Assembly (NCBI GenBank): GCA_018524725.1
Contig: JAEUWP010000288.1
Coordinates: 89,167 to 153,166 of the forward strand
Source of the DNA: Podaxis mareebaensis
Lineage: Eukaryota > Basidiomycota > Agaricomycetes > Agaricales > Agaricaceae
Direction: 5' to 3'
DNA length: 64,000 nt
Part shown: one piece after another, positions 36,401-48,364 of the stretch
Position numbering within the stretch: the stretch's first letter is position 1
How the letters are laid out: each line of letters opens with the position of its first letter
Position numbers and translations under genes: made by a program
Notes under the pieces: generated by a model
The model's database searches: none
What the model was told of the DNA's origin: nothing
Seen by the model: the letters and a program-made list of their open reading frames with translations, nothing else

Positions 36401-39400
36401 CTTTCTTGGACATATTCTCCTCCTCGATCTGTATGCAAGAACTTTACTGGACCGCTGATATGTTTCTTGACTAAGGTCAAGAAGTTCTTCATAATCATAG
36501 GAGCTTCAGATTTTTTATGAAGTAAATGAATCCAAGTGTTTGAGAAGTTGTCTAAAATAGTCATTATCCATTTATATTTTCGGTAACTGACTTTAGGCAT
36601 TTCTAAAAGATCTGAATGGATTCTTTCTAAAGGCCTTGACACTCTTTTGAAGTTTACATTAAAGCTTTTCTGATGCATCTTTCCCATAGCACAACCTTCA
36701 CATGGTTTCATGCTATTTTTAGGGATGTCAACATTAGGAAAGCTGATCATACTTATCTCAAAATGTTTGAGGATGCGATCTGATGGGTGTCCCATCCTAT
36801 TATGGAGGATGTTGTACCCTGGTACTGTACTAGTTACAAATGTGTGCATATCACTTTGCAATTTGATAATTTTACTCTTCACATAATGAAGGGTAGGTGA
36901 ACAACCTATTAATGGTTGCGCAACTAGTATTGGCTTGTCCAACGAGTCGTTGATGTGTGAGCAGATATCAGTGGTTTCTATTTTAGCTCCAGCCTTGGCA
37001 AGCTGACCAACTGATAACAATCGATCTCTGCTACCTTGTAAGTAATGCACCAGATATAGATATGAATGATTTAATATCCAAGTGCCATTATCTGTATTAA
37101 CCATGGTTTCAATTAAGACAGTTCCATGACCTGGTGAGATCATGGGATCACCAGCAGTATAAATGGTTATTGGTTCAGGGTAATGTTGGAAGTCGATGAA
37201 GTCTTCCATATATGGCATATAATGGCCAGATGCTCCTGAATCTAATAACCAGATATCGTTATACTCATCCATTTTTATTATCTCATCATCTTGATATCTT
37301 CTGATATTAGAGGATTTCGGACTCGGAGGTGCATGTACAGAATGAATGACATTAAAGCAAGATGTGCTTGTGCACATCACTATGTGTTCTGTACATGATC
37401 CATCACAAAAAACTACATTGTCCAAATCTATGAGCCACCTGATTATCCGTTCCTGTGACAGTAGGTGCTCATCTCCTCTTCCTCCTTTTGCCCGACATGG
37501 GCAACCCTCTAAACCTTGTGACGTTTGGCCTTGGCACAGCGCTTCTTGCTGAGCTTGCCCTTCTTCTTCCCAAGAGGAAGTATCGTGACCAGTCTGAGTG
37601 TGGAGGTGATCAGCATCAGATGATGGTGATAAGATATGGAATACATACCCCATAGCCTTCTTCTTTTCGAAGTCACTATTGGCATTGCTCGTGTCATCGG
37701 CATCATAATCGATATCCGAAAGGTGACAAGGGCCATGGACCAAAGGTGGGTGATCTTCGATATCACTCCCAATGAGATCTATCTCATCATTAGGATGAGA
37801 TACTTCAGGAAGGCGTGGAGAAGAAGGTGGTGCAGGTGGAACATCAACCAATGAGGTCAAAGGTGCCATTGCCTCATCCCATTTGTGTTCTGTTAAACCT
37901 ATTGAGTAAAGGTATTCTACATCTTCAGGATCAGATGGATAACCTTCAGGGTTTTTATCGATCACAGCAAGCACCTCTTGCAGGGCACGAGAGCTTTGTT
38001 CTCCCTGTTGGGTAACAAGGAAATGAATAAGCCGTAATTGACCAATAGGATTAACACAAACTTTCGGATCGACTTCACAAGTATCCTTGATGACACCAAA
38101 ATGAATTAGCTGGTTCATCAGATCTTGATAGAAGTGACCTACTTGTGGAATGTAGCATTCCCCAATTGCCTTGGCTTTGCCTTTCTTGAATCAAAGGGCC
38201 TTGGCCTTGCATTGCTTCTCTTCTTCATGTTCACAAAGAGCTTCTTCAATGATGTCATACAGCTTTTTGGCATGCTGCATGGAAGGCTCAGTCTTCTTGG
38301 GTGGATTTTTAGTCCATTTACCCATGTGGACACATCGAGCATAATTGCCTACCTTGACTGGGTGACCAGGTGGAAGAAGACCTGAGTGTCCTGGAAGTGG
38401 TGGGAACTCTTTGTCAAAGTTCTTTGCTTTCTTGGATGCATCATCTAATGACATGAGGAGTAAGGTTTCCTCAATCAGCTCTTCAACACTTTGTTTGGTT
38501 GGAGCATGGCAAAGCTTATGAGTGCAATTGATATCGCGATAGCATTGGGTTCTGGTCTTCATGTCCTCATGAATCTGATCCAGTGACTTAGTCGTTGTGT
38601 CAGTCCATTGACATTTCATCGCCTTGAGGGTCTCCTGCGCTTCCTGTGTGAGATTAAGTATCTCAAGCTCAAGAATAGCAGTAAAACAGAGGTTACTTGC
38701 CTCTATTTTTGATTCCTCAAACTTATGCTTCTCCTGCAAGGCAGAAGAGTAAGTAGGGGCGATGGGGACAGGGTTTTGAGACTGTACCCAATGAGAAAGT
38801 GATGGAAGCAGGGGGTGATCCTGCAGAACCATAGTGGCAAGCCTTTGTGAGACCAAAGCCTGAGGCAGAATGCGAGGTGCATTCACTTGTGGCCTCTGGA
38901 TTCGATCTAGAAGGTCAAATGGGTGCATATTGGGACCTGTATAAGGTCTACCAGCACCAGCAGGGGGAAGTGTAGGTGCTGCTGCTAGGTGAGCAGGTGC
39001 AGCAAAACCCACCATGGAATTGGCTGGTTTAGCTGAGGCATTAGGGGACTTCTTCTTCTTGGGGGCCCTCTTCTTCTTCAGCTTGATGGTCTGCCACTGA
39101 CCAGGCTGACCACTTTGTTGGCCTTGAGGCTTGGGACTGTTGGAGGTTTTATCCCAACTGACAGGTTGAGGGATAAATCTACTCCAAGGTGGACCCAGAC
39201 AAGATTTGTTCCAGGCAGATGGACCGCCTTGGTCATTGGGAAGTTTAGCTTTGTTAGCAGATTGAGCATTGGCAAGGTGAGAGGACATTTTGTTATGTCC
39301 ATTCCTTTGAGCCCATTCAGCATTTAAAGCATCTGCGACCACTTGCCAAGTTAAGGCTGCAATCATAGTATTGTTGGTCAACAATGATTGTCAGACTGAA

Positions 39401-39900
39401 TCCCAATTGTCCAGAATAGCCAAAAGAAGAATCATTGCTCTGAGAACTTCAGGAATGGCAGCTGTAGCTTCCTCAACCTGAGTGAAGAGTGTCACCATTT
39501 CAGCAATATCAACTGCGATATCTCTTTTCCCAGTGATTCTCTTCTTCAGAGCTCAGGTGAACAAGCTGTAGACATTAGCTGGACCAAGCATTCCAAATTG
39601 GGTTTGGAGATAAGTCCATAAGGTGTCAGGGGCTGTTCTACTGTGAAGCAGCATAGAATCAGGCAATGTGTTTTCGATAATCGATAAGGCTTGCACCTTC
39701 ATCTGATTCTGATGTGCTGTTTCAGCTGCGTCATTCTGAGCAGGTGCTGTTGCTGTTCCACTGGTTAGGGACCAGCCCGTTTCCATGGAACCAGTAACAC
39801 TAATCAAGGAAAGTGCTCCTTGAAGGCGATGAGCCCAGAACTTATAGTTAGAGGGGCCCTCAAGTTTAGGAAGGGAAGAAGTAGCAATAGTCAAAGCCAT
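33436..39900 (-). pseudogene. Copia Gag-Pol polyprotein, ten TGA stops and one frameshift
   Basis: Gag begins MALTIATSSLPKLEGPSNYKF at 39900. The protease motif WLLDSGASGHY lies near 37,230-37,260. Integrase has the HNRMGH..CEGCAMGK zinc motif near 36,690-36,830. Its DDE core includes HTDRGGEY and HQQNGRAERLN, ending at 36307. The reverse transcriptase region includes LDVKTAYLYG and GLKQAGQQW; the catalytic YVDD falls at about 34,390-34,410. RNase H has SDSDWAQDP and STEAKYMALSDA at 33650-33904, and the reading ends GIEFF near 33,436. Premature stops, all TGA, are at 39553, 39391, 38191, 36307, 36085, 34793, 34427, 34346, 33968 and 33650. Several are at arginines conserved in the family. A single one-base frame shift lies at about 36,015-36,022. 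Catalytic residues that I can see are intact. Confidence 0.93.
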
Positions 39901-40073
39901 ATCTGACGTATCAAAGAAGTTGGCAGAAAGATAATTGACGAAGCATAGTAAATGGGGGTATTAGTATAACGTTGTATACAGATGACAGATAAAGGTAGAA
40001 AATAGGCTTAACCCAAGATGTCTTTATCTCAATCTTAAATTAATAAGAGAGAATCCTCAGAAGGAGAGTCTCG

Positions 40074-40085
40074 GGGCCCATAACC
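40074..40085 (-). other. Copia primer-binding site, half-tRNA type
   Basis: Next to the 5' LTR the plus strand reads GGGCCCATAACC. This resembles the anticodon region of initiator tRNA-Met (GGGCTCATAACC) with one difference. Copia-type elements prime with the cut 5' half of that tRNA, so position and sequence agree. Confidence 0.7.
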
Positions 40086-40734
40086 TGATGAGGGGAGAAC
40101 AGTTGCTGCTACACAAGCATTGCATCAGTGGAGAGTAAACCAGTTACTCACAATCCAAGGCTGGTTGAATGGGAGCAAGATTGTTGAAGTGTACAAAGGG
40201 CGAGTCTTGAGGTGTACCAGAGAAGATATGACTGAGTTGAAAGTAGTGAGGTATGTTGAGCTGAGTAGCTTAGTAGTTGAGTAGATCAGGAATGTAAAAC
40301 TCCAGTTGGTTCTCAAGTATGCTACTACATGAAGGTTTAAATATGTAGAGCTACGAAACTGGGTCAAGGGTAAAATACATGCATGAGTAAGTAAACATAA
40401 GGCATACATGTGTATATCATGAGTAAAAAGCATGTAAAAGATAAAATAAGAAGGAACATGACTCTACTGTATGTTACAGGAGTCATCTGCAGTCAAAGAA
40501 TGTTTCTACAAGTCATAATCCATGAGGATATGAGTAATACTAACACAGGCTGTACGTCTATGTATGTGTATGAGAGTATTAATAGAAATGGATCAATCTA
40601 ATCATAGCTCGAAGCTATGGAAGGTTCCAAAAATATGTTAACTCTGTCAATGCAGAGTGTATATGTCGAGGATTCAGCATGTAGTGCCAATGGCAAGTAT
40701 ACACATAAGCATAATGCTGATTAATTCCTCAACA
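40086..40734 (-). repeat. Copia LTR (5' LTR of the minus-strand element)
   Basis: 649 bp, TGATGAGG..CTCAACA on the plus strand, same length as the partner at 32754-33402. It is followed by the CTTAT duplication at 40735-40739. Confidence 0.93.
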
Positions 40735-40739
40735 CTTAT
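40735..40739. repeat. Target-site duplication of the Copia element (right)
   Basis: CTTAT directly after the LTR, matching 32749-32753. Confidence 0.93.
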
Positions 40740-41128
40740 TCCAACTCTGGTATTCCAGTAATCAATTAGTTCCTTTTCTTTCTCAGTCATGCTAGCAGCA
40801 GCTTGTTCAACAATTTTTCTTTGATCTGTATTCAGTCTGGTAGGTGTACCACTGGTGGAGTTATTGTTGTCCATGCCATGTTATCTTATGATGACAGTAC
40901 TGTCCCCCCTTTCACAGCAGGGGTCATTAGCAGGCATAGTGGCAATGGCATGATTTTCTTGTATATTTTTCAAGCTCAGTACTTTAGGAGTTATGAAGGT
41001 TTTATTTGAATCTGAGTCCTCTTTGCTATCAATATTATCATGTTCCAGATTTCCATGTGTTAAATTTTCATATGCCAAGTTTTTATGTGCCCAAATTTTC
41101 ATATACCAAGTTTTTGTGTGCCAATTTT
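40740..41128 (-). pseudogene. Gag-coding LTR element, N-terminal fragment
   Basis: The minus strand reads HKNLAYENLTHGNLEHDN, then DSKEDSDSNKTFITPKVLSL up to a stop. In the same reading follow MDNNNSTSGTPTRLN (ATG at 40874) and TEKEKELIDYWNTRVGIS, where the Copia element cuts in. The N-terminal stretch is a short degenerate repeat of NLAxxNL units, visible in the DNA as a repeated TTTTCATATGCCAAG at 41,050-41,128. A related stretch (DENLAHKNLAYEF) lies at 50996-51120. Confidence 0.55.
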
Positions 41129-41486
41129 CTTTTTTTTTTTTTTGTCAGAGTTTATTGCAATAGACTAGCTACTACAAATGGGTGCACAATAGCAGTCCCA
41201 ATACTGAAACTAGAGATAGAGAAAAGAAATAGAGAAAAGAGAAGAAAGAAGGAAAAGAGGGTAGGAAGTGGGGAGCTACACTATAAGGCAAGTGAAATGA
41301 GAAGAAAGAGTAGATTAACTTGACAGATTGCAAAGAAAAGAGAAAAAATAGAAGGAGAAGAGACATAGTAGTGGAGGAGCCAGCTACAAGGCAAATAGTA
41401 AAAGAAGAAGCCCTTCAATGTACATCCAGGACTCTGTTAGTGGCAAGTCACTCTCTCTGGGTAAGGCAGCAAGTGTTGAACTCCTC
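41129..41486 (-). mobile_element. LINE 3' fragment with poly-A tail
   Basis: On the minus strand the familiar LINE tail ends in CTATTGCAATAAAC, a short spacer and a run of A. Similarity to the full LINE runs to about 41,486 (GTTGAACTCCTC), six bases before the LTR-like repeat at 41493. No target duplication is visible, so it was either cut by that LTR or inserted with a deletion. Confidence 0.7.
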
Positions 41487-41492
41487 AAAGGT

Positions 41493-42138
41493 TGTTACAC
41501 TCCTCTTGTTTCTGTCATCATCCATGCTGCCATCTTTCCTCTGTTGACCATCTCTTGTCTCCTTTGAAGTCTCACACCTCTTCTTGTGACTTGTCATCTA
41601 TCTTGTCTTGACTCACCTATTGGTCTTACCTCAGACCCTCCAAAGCTACACTATGTTTAGTACTCAGGCTTGGTGATACCTTGTATAATTATAGTCCACC
41701 TTCTGTAGATCTCATCTTACTTTGGGTTCAGTCTAGTATAATTAGAACACTGAAGTAACTATGAGTGTCTCAATATGGACATGTAGAATAGCAATTGTTC
41801 TCATATTTAGATAGCTTGTAAAGTAAGTAGAACTTAGCTTTATGATCACTTGTACATAGTGTGAGAATAGCAGCTCTCTCTTCTGCTCTATCTTCTTGCT
41901 GTGTGAGAGCTCTACCTGCCTCAACAGGATAACTGGCATAACAGCTAAACCTATGGAGTAGCCTGTGACCTTACAAGTCATATCTCTCTCTAGGCAGTCC
42001 CTGCAAGATTTCCAACCAGCCTCTAGTTCTCTCAGGAGAACAGATGGGCATTCTGCTTCAGGAACTTAATAGTGTTGGGTTGTCTTAGGACAGTGTCTCT
42101 CTGCACTGGCACAACAACCATACCATGCCTAAGTAACA
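41493..42138. repeat. LTR-like repeat, right copy (matches 22845-23460)
   Basis: TGTTACACTCC..CTAAGTAACA, 646 bp, with 6-bp inverted ends TGTTAC/GTAACA. It could be the 5' LTR of the minus-strand Gag-coding element, whose other LTR would be 22845-23460. Or it could be the 5' LTR of the plus-strand chromodomain element that starts about 100 nt to its right. The LINE remnant abutting its left side suits the second reading. The position of its partner suits the first. Confidence 0.6.
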
Positions 42139-42239
42139 GAATTGTAAAGCTCCACTTCCACTCCTTACCTTCTCTCTTCATCCTTGTGGCTATGAGTTGA
42201 CCTGAGTCTCCTGCAAGATAATTTCAGTGGAGCATCCTT

Positions 42240-45200
42240 GGCCAAAGCCTCCTACAAGATAACTTCAGTGGAGCACCCTCCAACCTTTTATCTGGACCAT
42301 TGTCCAACACATCTCATCTACCCCCACCTATTACTAGGCACACTCCATCCAATCCATACCCTTGACTCCCTCCCCCTTCCTATTGACCTTTCTCCAACTC
42401 CTATTTTCAAGAACTCCAAAACCTCCTTCAGAGAGCACACTCTGAAAGCAACTTTTGAAATTGACTTGACAACTATACCCATGGTACAGAGAATATCATC
42501 CTTATCAATGGGAAATCCTACACAAAACGAGAACTACTAGGAGTCTACTACACCCTCTGCTACTCATGAGAAGGTGAAACAGAACTCCTAGAATCTCCAC
42601 TTGGTGTCTACCAAGACACTGATGTCCTCCTTTACTACAAACTCCAACACAGTTGGCAGTTTGAGACTCTCCCTACTTTTGTTGAACATCCCACCCTCTT
42701 TGCTCAGTTTGAAGAACATTTCCAACAGGCTAAACAAGCTCAGAGTCTACACCTCCATTGGACAGGTTCCCCTTGAGAGATCAACCAAGCTGAAGCCCTT
42801 CTCCATGCCTTTAAATGCCATTTGAGCCATTGACAGAGCATAACTACACCAGCACCCCCTCTCTCAACTACTACCTCAACCACCTTCCCTTCAGCTCAGC
42901 AGACAGTTACCAGAGAGTCAGAACCCTCAAACCTGCTGCTACCATTCCAGACTATTGAACCACCATTATATCATTCAACTTGACCATCCACCCCAGAACA
43001 AATCCCCGAGAACACTGCCTGAACTGCTTTGCACAGGTGTACCACATTGCTAACTGAGCAGTCAGAATCATAGAGTTCTATATTTGCATCTGCAATGAGT
43101 GTACAACCTGAGACCCAGATCAATACACCTTCACCCCTATCTCAGCACTCATGGCTAGGACCAGATACATGGCCTTTCTCAAGGTTCCCAGAAATGCAAA
43201 CTTTACCCTTAGCACACACTACCCAAACCTTTGATACCTTTGGAACCAATGAGTCACTGTCATCTTTATCCCAAACCCCAATGCTGACCAATACTATACC
43301 TCAGAGCTGATCTACTACAGAGATGCAGAGGCCAGAATTACCTATCAATCAGACACCCCCACAGAGACTGATGAATCTGCTACCAAGAGTACCAGGTACT
43401 ATATCATCAACCTCAACTCTGTTTAATCAACCACCATCTCCCCCTCCTCCTCCAAATCCACCTCATGGACCACCTGCTCATCAACAAAATGCAGCCATAG
43501 CTGCACCTAAAGCTCCAAAGATTCAACCATTTGATGGTGAACCTCACAATTTCCAGACCTTCCAGGATCAACTTTGACTAGTCTTCAACAACCACCAAGC
43601 CACATTTCAAAATGTGCAGAACAATGTCAATGACAGAAAGAAAATCCTTTACACCCTCCAATACATGACTAAAGGCAACACTGCTGGATTCCACAATGCT
43701 TTCATGAAAGAAAAATAGAATACCACCAGTAACACCTACAAATATGGTACTTGGACAGATTTCAATAACTGACTCAAAGACCATTTCAAACTGAAGATTA
43801 AAGCAACACAAGCTACCAAGAAGCTCTGACGCGCTCATCTCAACATTTCTAAGACTGACATCACTGTCTTCAACCAGATGTTTACCTACCTCCTAAGTCA
43901 GGCAAACATCACTGACAATAACCACAAGGTTCATCTCTATGTTGACTCTATTCCTGACTGGGTACAGCAACAACTCTATTTAATGACTCAACCTCCCACT
44001 ACCTATGCCCAATGGCAAGCCAATGTCACTAGAATAGTTAACAACTTCCAGCAGTACCAAATGTGCTAAACTGGCAGAGGTCCCTCCTCCCAATTATCCT
44101 ACTTTAATGACACCTTTAATGATATGCCTTGAAACAAATTTGTCTACAAAGAACATCATTTACCACCTGGTGAACCAATGGACATCGATGCCATGGAAGA
44201 ATTCTTGTCTGAAGATGAAGAAGTCTCAGACTTCTTGTCAGATGAAGAAGATGACTATGCCAAATAAGGCATCTTGGTCAATGCCATCTTAACTGACTGG
44301 CAGTGAGACTGAATGAAATGTGGAGCATATATCACCTGTGGTAAAATGGACCACTGGGCATGATCATGCCCTCTTCACAAAAACTGACAATCCCCTGGGA
44401 ATCAAAGGTAATTCCAGAAAGGAAAACAACCCTTCCCTTGGCCTTCAGCCTCAATTCCTTCTTCATCAAACTGACCATGCCCTTCTACATCTTCCAATAT
44501 CTCCCCATCCCACTTAAACACCCTTAACACAATCAAGGTTGCATTCACTGAAATGACTGCTGAAGATCAAAATGAACTGGCAAACCATGCAATGGCCAAA
44601 ATTGCTGAAGAAGAACAACAGTCTTTTCCACAAGGACCAGAGTAGAGGCAACACCTCTGAGTCCTCTCATGCCTTTGAATTCTAGTATGGACTCTGAACC
44701 TCCTTTTGATATACAGAACCATTATGACTCTCATTGGACCACTCAGAAATATCTTGCTTATAAAATACAGAGTAGGAAATTGTCTAGAGAATCTCCTGTA
44801 CCAGTTACAGACTTAAACTCAGACAAAGCTTTGACTACCCACTCTTCCACCAAGCTGATGATAGCTGAAGTCTGCTTGACAGCATTGACCAACAACAAAT
44901 CTCTGTATATCCCTGCCATACTAAAGAATCCAAATTCCTCTATAGTTGCCACTATTTATCTGCTGCTTGACAGCAGTGCACAAGGAGATTTCATCTCTCC
45001 CTTGACTGTTCAATGGCTTGGGTTAAGAACAATACCCTTGAACAGACCCATACCAGTATGAAACATTGACAGTACTATGAATGTAGGCCATGCCATTACT
45101 GCACAAGCAGAATTGCAGCTACACATAGATAATTGTGACATAGACATTACTTGCTACATTGCAGAAATAGGAGAGTGACCAATGATCATTGGCCTCCCAT

Positions 45201-48200
45201 TTCTTGAAAAACACAACCCTGACATTGATTGGACAAAATGTACCTTTCAATGGCAAACCAGGAGATCTAAGATCCCTGCTATAAATATTGATAACATGGA
45301 TACCAAAAATAAGATCCAGATTGATCATATCCAGTTAACTGAAAAAGCAACTGCAAATGTTCTGCACTCTGTCTGCAGACAAGCTAGACTCGATTATGAA
45401 GCACAGCTTGATCTAGCACATGCCACTCTAGAGATCAACACCAAGATCTCAGAAGCACAGAAGTCCTACCAGGCATACCACAGCTCAAAGAAGTCTGTGG
45501 ATCCAAAGGACATTGTCCCAAAGCATTATTGGGATTACTTAAAACTATTTAGTGAAAAGGAATTGGAAAGATATCCTCCTTCATGACCATATGATCACAA
45601 GATTGACCTAAAACCAGACTTTAAACCTGAAGCAGCTAAATTGTACTGTTTAATGGACAATGAACTGTTAGAGTTAAAGCAATTCTTAGAGATAACCAAC
45701 AAAAAGGTTACATCAGGAAATCTGAAAGTCTGCAAGCTGCACCATTTTTCTTTATATCAAAGAAAGACAGAAAGCTGTGACCTGTTCAAGATTACAGACA
45801 TTTGAACCAATTCACAGTGAAGAATGCATATCCTATTCCTTCTATTTCTAGAATACTTGATTGCCTCAAAGGTGCCAAGTATTTTACCACTCTTGATATT
45901 CGTGCAGGATATAACAATATCTGCATTCAAGAAGGTGACCAATGGAAAGGTGCCTTCCAAACCCCCTTTGGTCTTTTTGAACTGAATGTCATGTTCTTCA
46001 GAATGACTAACAGCCTGGCCACATTTCAAGCAATGATGGACTACATCTTTCATGATCTGATAGACAAGCCTGGATATACTGCAGTCATTGTCTACATGAA
46101 TGATATCCTTATTTTCTCTGATGACCTCTCTTCTTTGCAAAAAGAAACTCACAAAGTTCTGAAGAGGCTAAGAGAGAATGATCTCTACATTAAACCTGAG
46201 AAATGTAAATTTGAACAGACATCTGTTAAGTATCTCAGTATAAACATTTCCCATAATCAGATCAGAATGTTGAAAGACAAACTGGCTGGTATTAAAGATT
46301 GGCCTAGACTGAAATGTGTCTGAGATGTATGGAAATTCATAGGCTTTGCTAACTTTTATAGGAAATTCATACATCACTATTCCCATCTATGTGCCCCTCT
46401 TAATGCACTCCTCCAAAAGAATCAAAACTTTGAATGGAATGATGCTGCAGAACAAGCCTTCACTGCCTTGAAGGAAACCTTTCAGAAAGAACCCCTCCTT
46501 TGAACACCTGATATGTCCAGACCCTTCATCATTGAGACCAATGCTTCTGACTATGCCACTGGTGGAGTACTTATCCAGAAAGATGACAACAGAAATGAAC
46601 ATCCATGTGCATTCTGATCAAAGTCATTAACCCCAATAGAGCAAAATTACACCACACTAGATAAGGAACTCCTAGCAATCAAACAAGCCTTTGATGAATG
46701 GCACCACTACCTACATTCTGCTCCCTATGAAATCAAAGTTTGATTGGATCATGACAACCTCTGACACTGGCAAGACACCAGAAAACTATCAAAATGACAT
46801 GTACAAACCTGGGTCGAATTGCAGGAATATAAATTCCACATCAAACACTATCCAGGCAAGGCAATACCAGTTGCTGATGCACTCTCTAGAAGACCAGATC
46901 ACGAAGTCAACAAGTTGAAAGAGAACCTCAACAGAGTCCTTCTTCTGAAAGAACTCTTCATTGATGCTATTACATCAGATGACACACCACCTTCACCACC
47001 ATCATTCCAAACTGCATCACAATCACACCCCACATCACAACCATCATTAGATGAAAAACATGAGATCCTCACAAGACATCATGATCATCATTCAGCAGGA
47101 CACCCAGGTATTGATGAAACAACTCACTGAGTCCACACAGAAACTGATTGGCCAGGCCTTTGAGACTTTGTTTGAAATTACATTACAGGCTGCCATATCT
47201 GTCAACAATTTAATATTGACAGGAGACCCAACCACCCTTCTCTTCACCCCCTGGAACCATCACCATCATTACATCCCTTTGCCAACATGTCCATGGACCT
47301 TGTCACAGGTCTACCCAAGACCACTGAAGGCTATGATGCTATATTATCCATGGTGGACTGCAGACTTACAAAGGGGATACTAGTACTACTGACTACAAAA
47401 ACAGCAACCTTCAAAGACATAGCCACACTGCTTACTAAGCACTTCTATCCATGCTATGGAATTCCTGCCTCAATTATAGCAGATTGAGATCTACAATGGG
47501 TAGGAAAAGCCACTAAAGCATTTTATTCTGCCCTGGGAATCAATTTACAATTATCCACCACCTACCATCCCCAATCTGATGGAGCCACAGAATGCTCACA
47601 TCAAGAACTTGAAGTATACCTTTCAAAATACTGCTACAAAGATCCCAAATCATGGGCTGACAAACTATTGCATTTCAAATACAAGTATAACTCAACCATA
47701 CACACTGGAAATGAGAAGACACCATTTGAGCTTCTCTATGGATACAACCCTCCCCCTATCCCTGAACTCCTCATCTGAACCAATGCCCCTGCATCAAACA
47801 AATAACTATTTGATATAGATCAATCCTGATGCAATGCTATAGAAGTCATGAAGGAAAATGCTAAATGAATGATCACCTGAAGAACACCTCAAACCAAGAC
47901 ATACGAAGCAGGAGACAAAGTTTGGTTAGATACTAGAAATCTTCCACTGCAAGAACAGAAAGTGAAGATTCATCCTAGGAGATATGGTCCCTTTACCATC
48001 AAAAAACAAAAAGGACCACTTGCATATGAACTCACCCTACCCACTGCATGGAAGCTCCATTCTACATTCCATGTCTCTCTCTTGAAATGATACAAGAAGA
48101 CTGACCAGAATGTCTCTGAACCTGAACCTTCTCAACCAGAGTTAATAGATGGAGAAGAAGAGTATGAAATTGAATCTATTATTAACTACAGAATTCACCA

Positions 48201-48339
48201 AAGCTGAACTGCCTATCTTGTCCACTGGAAAGGTTATCCAAATTTAGACAACACTTGGGAAGACAAAGAAAACTTGACAAGGAATGCTTCAAAAATCTTG
48301 GTAGAATATAAGAAGAGACATTTCATTCCCCCATTCTAA
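42240..48339 (+). pseudogene. Ty3-type chromovirus Gag-Pol, heavily decayed
   Basis: Plus-strand reading, broken by many stops of all three kinds. A Gag N-terminal region is readable at about 42,500-42,840 (ETLPTFVEHPTLFAQFEEHF). Core Gag spans about 43,320-44,070 (APKIQPFDGEPHNFQTFQDQL is its start). A damaged CCHC knuckle (ITCGKMDHWAxSCP) lies near 44,320-44,370 and a protease (LLLDSSAQGDFIS, GLPFLEKHNPDIDW) at 44,960-45,240. Reverse transcriptase spans 45,780-46,320 with YMNDI in place of YMDDI near 46,095. RNase H shows IIETNASDYATGG, with Asn for the catalytic Asp. Integrase (ILTRHHDHHSAGHPGIDE, MSMDLVTGLPKT, TTYHPQSDGATE) spans about 47,050-47,600. A chromodomain (EYEIESIINYR, YLVHWKGYPNLDNTWED) lies at 48,150-48,320, and the stop TAA is at 48337-48339. 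No 3' LTR was found. Confidence 0.88.
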
Positions 48340-48364
48340 AAACTCAGTGCCTCCAAACCCACTC

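Larger units (their letters stand above)
32754..40734 (-). mobile_element. Full-length Ty1/Copia retrotransposon, youngest large insertion
   Basis: This 7,981-bp element has two 649-bp LTRs, a CTTAT duplication, a primer-binding site, a polypurine tract and a single Gag-Pol reading on the minus strand. Domain order is Gag, protease, integrase, reverse transcriptase, RNase H, which defines Copia. It still contains many CG dinucleotides while the host repeat does not, so it is younger than its surroundings. It is dead: ten in-frame TGA stops and one frameshift. It splits the Gag-coding element between readings DYWNTRVGIS (right) and LSNKDSD (left). Confidence 0.95.

Noticed and set aside
33436..39900. 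UGA read as a sense codon (recoding) in the Copia polyprotein
   Set aside because: Ten stops all of one kind invited this idea. Host genes in the window also end in TGA (the MDR gene does), the stops sit at Arg positions, and CpG decay explains them together with the LTR differences.
42139..42240. Primer-binding site for the chromovirus after the LTR at 41493-42138
   Set aside because: No match to a tRNA end was recognisable, and ownership of that LTR is itself undecided.
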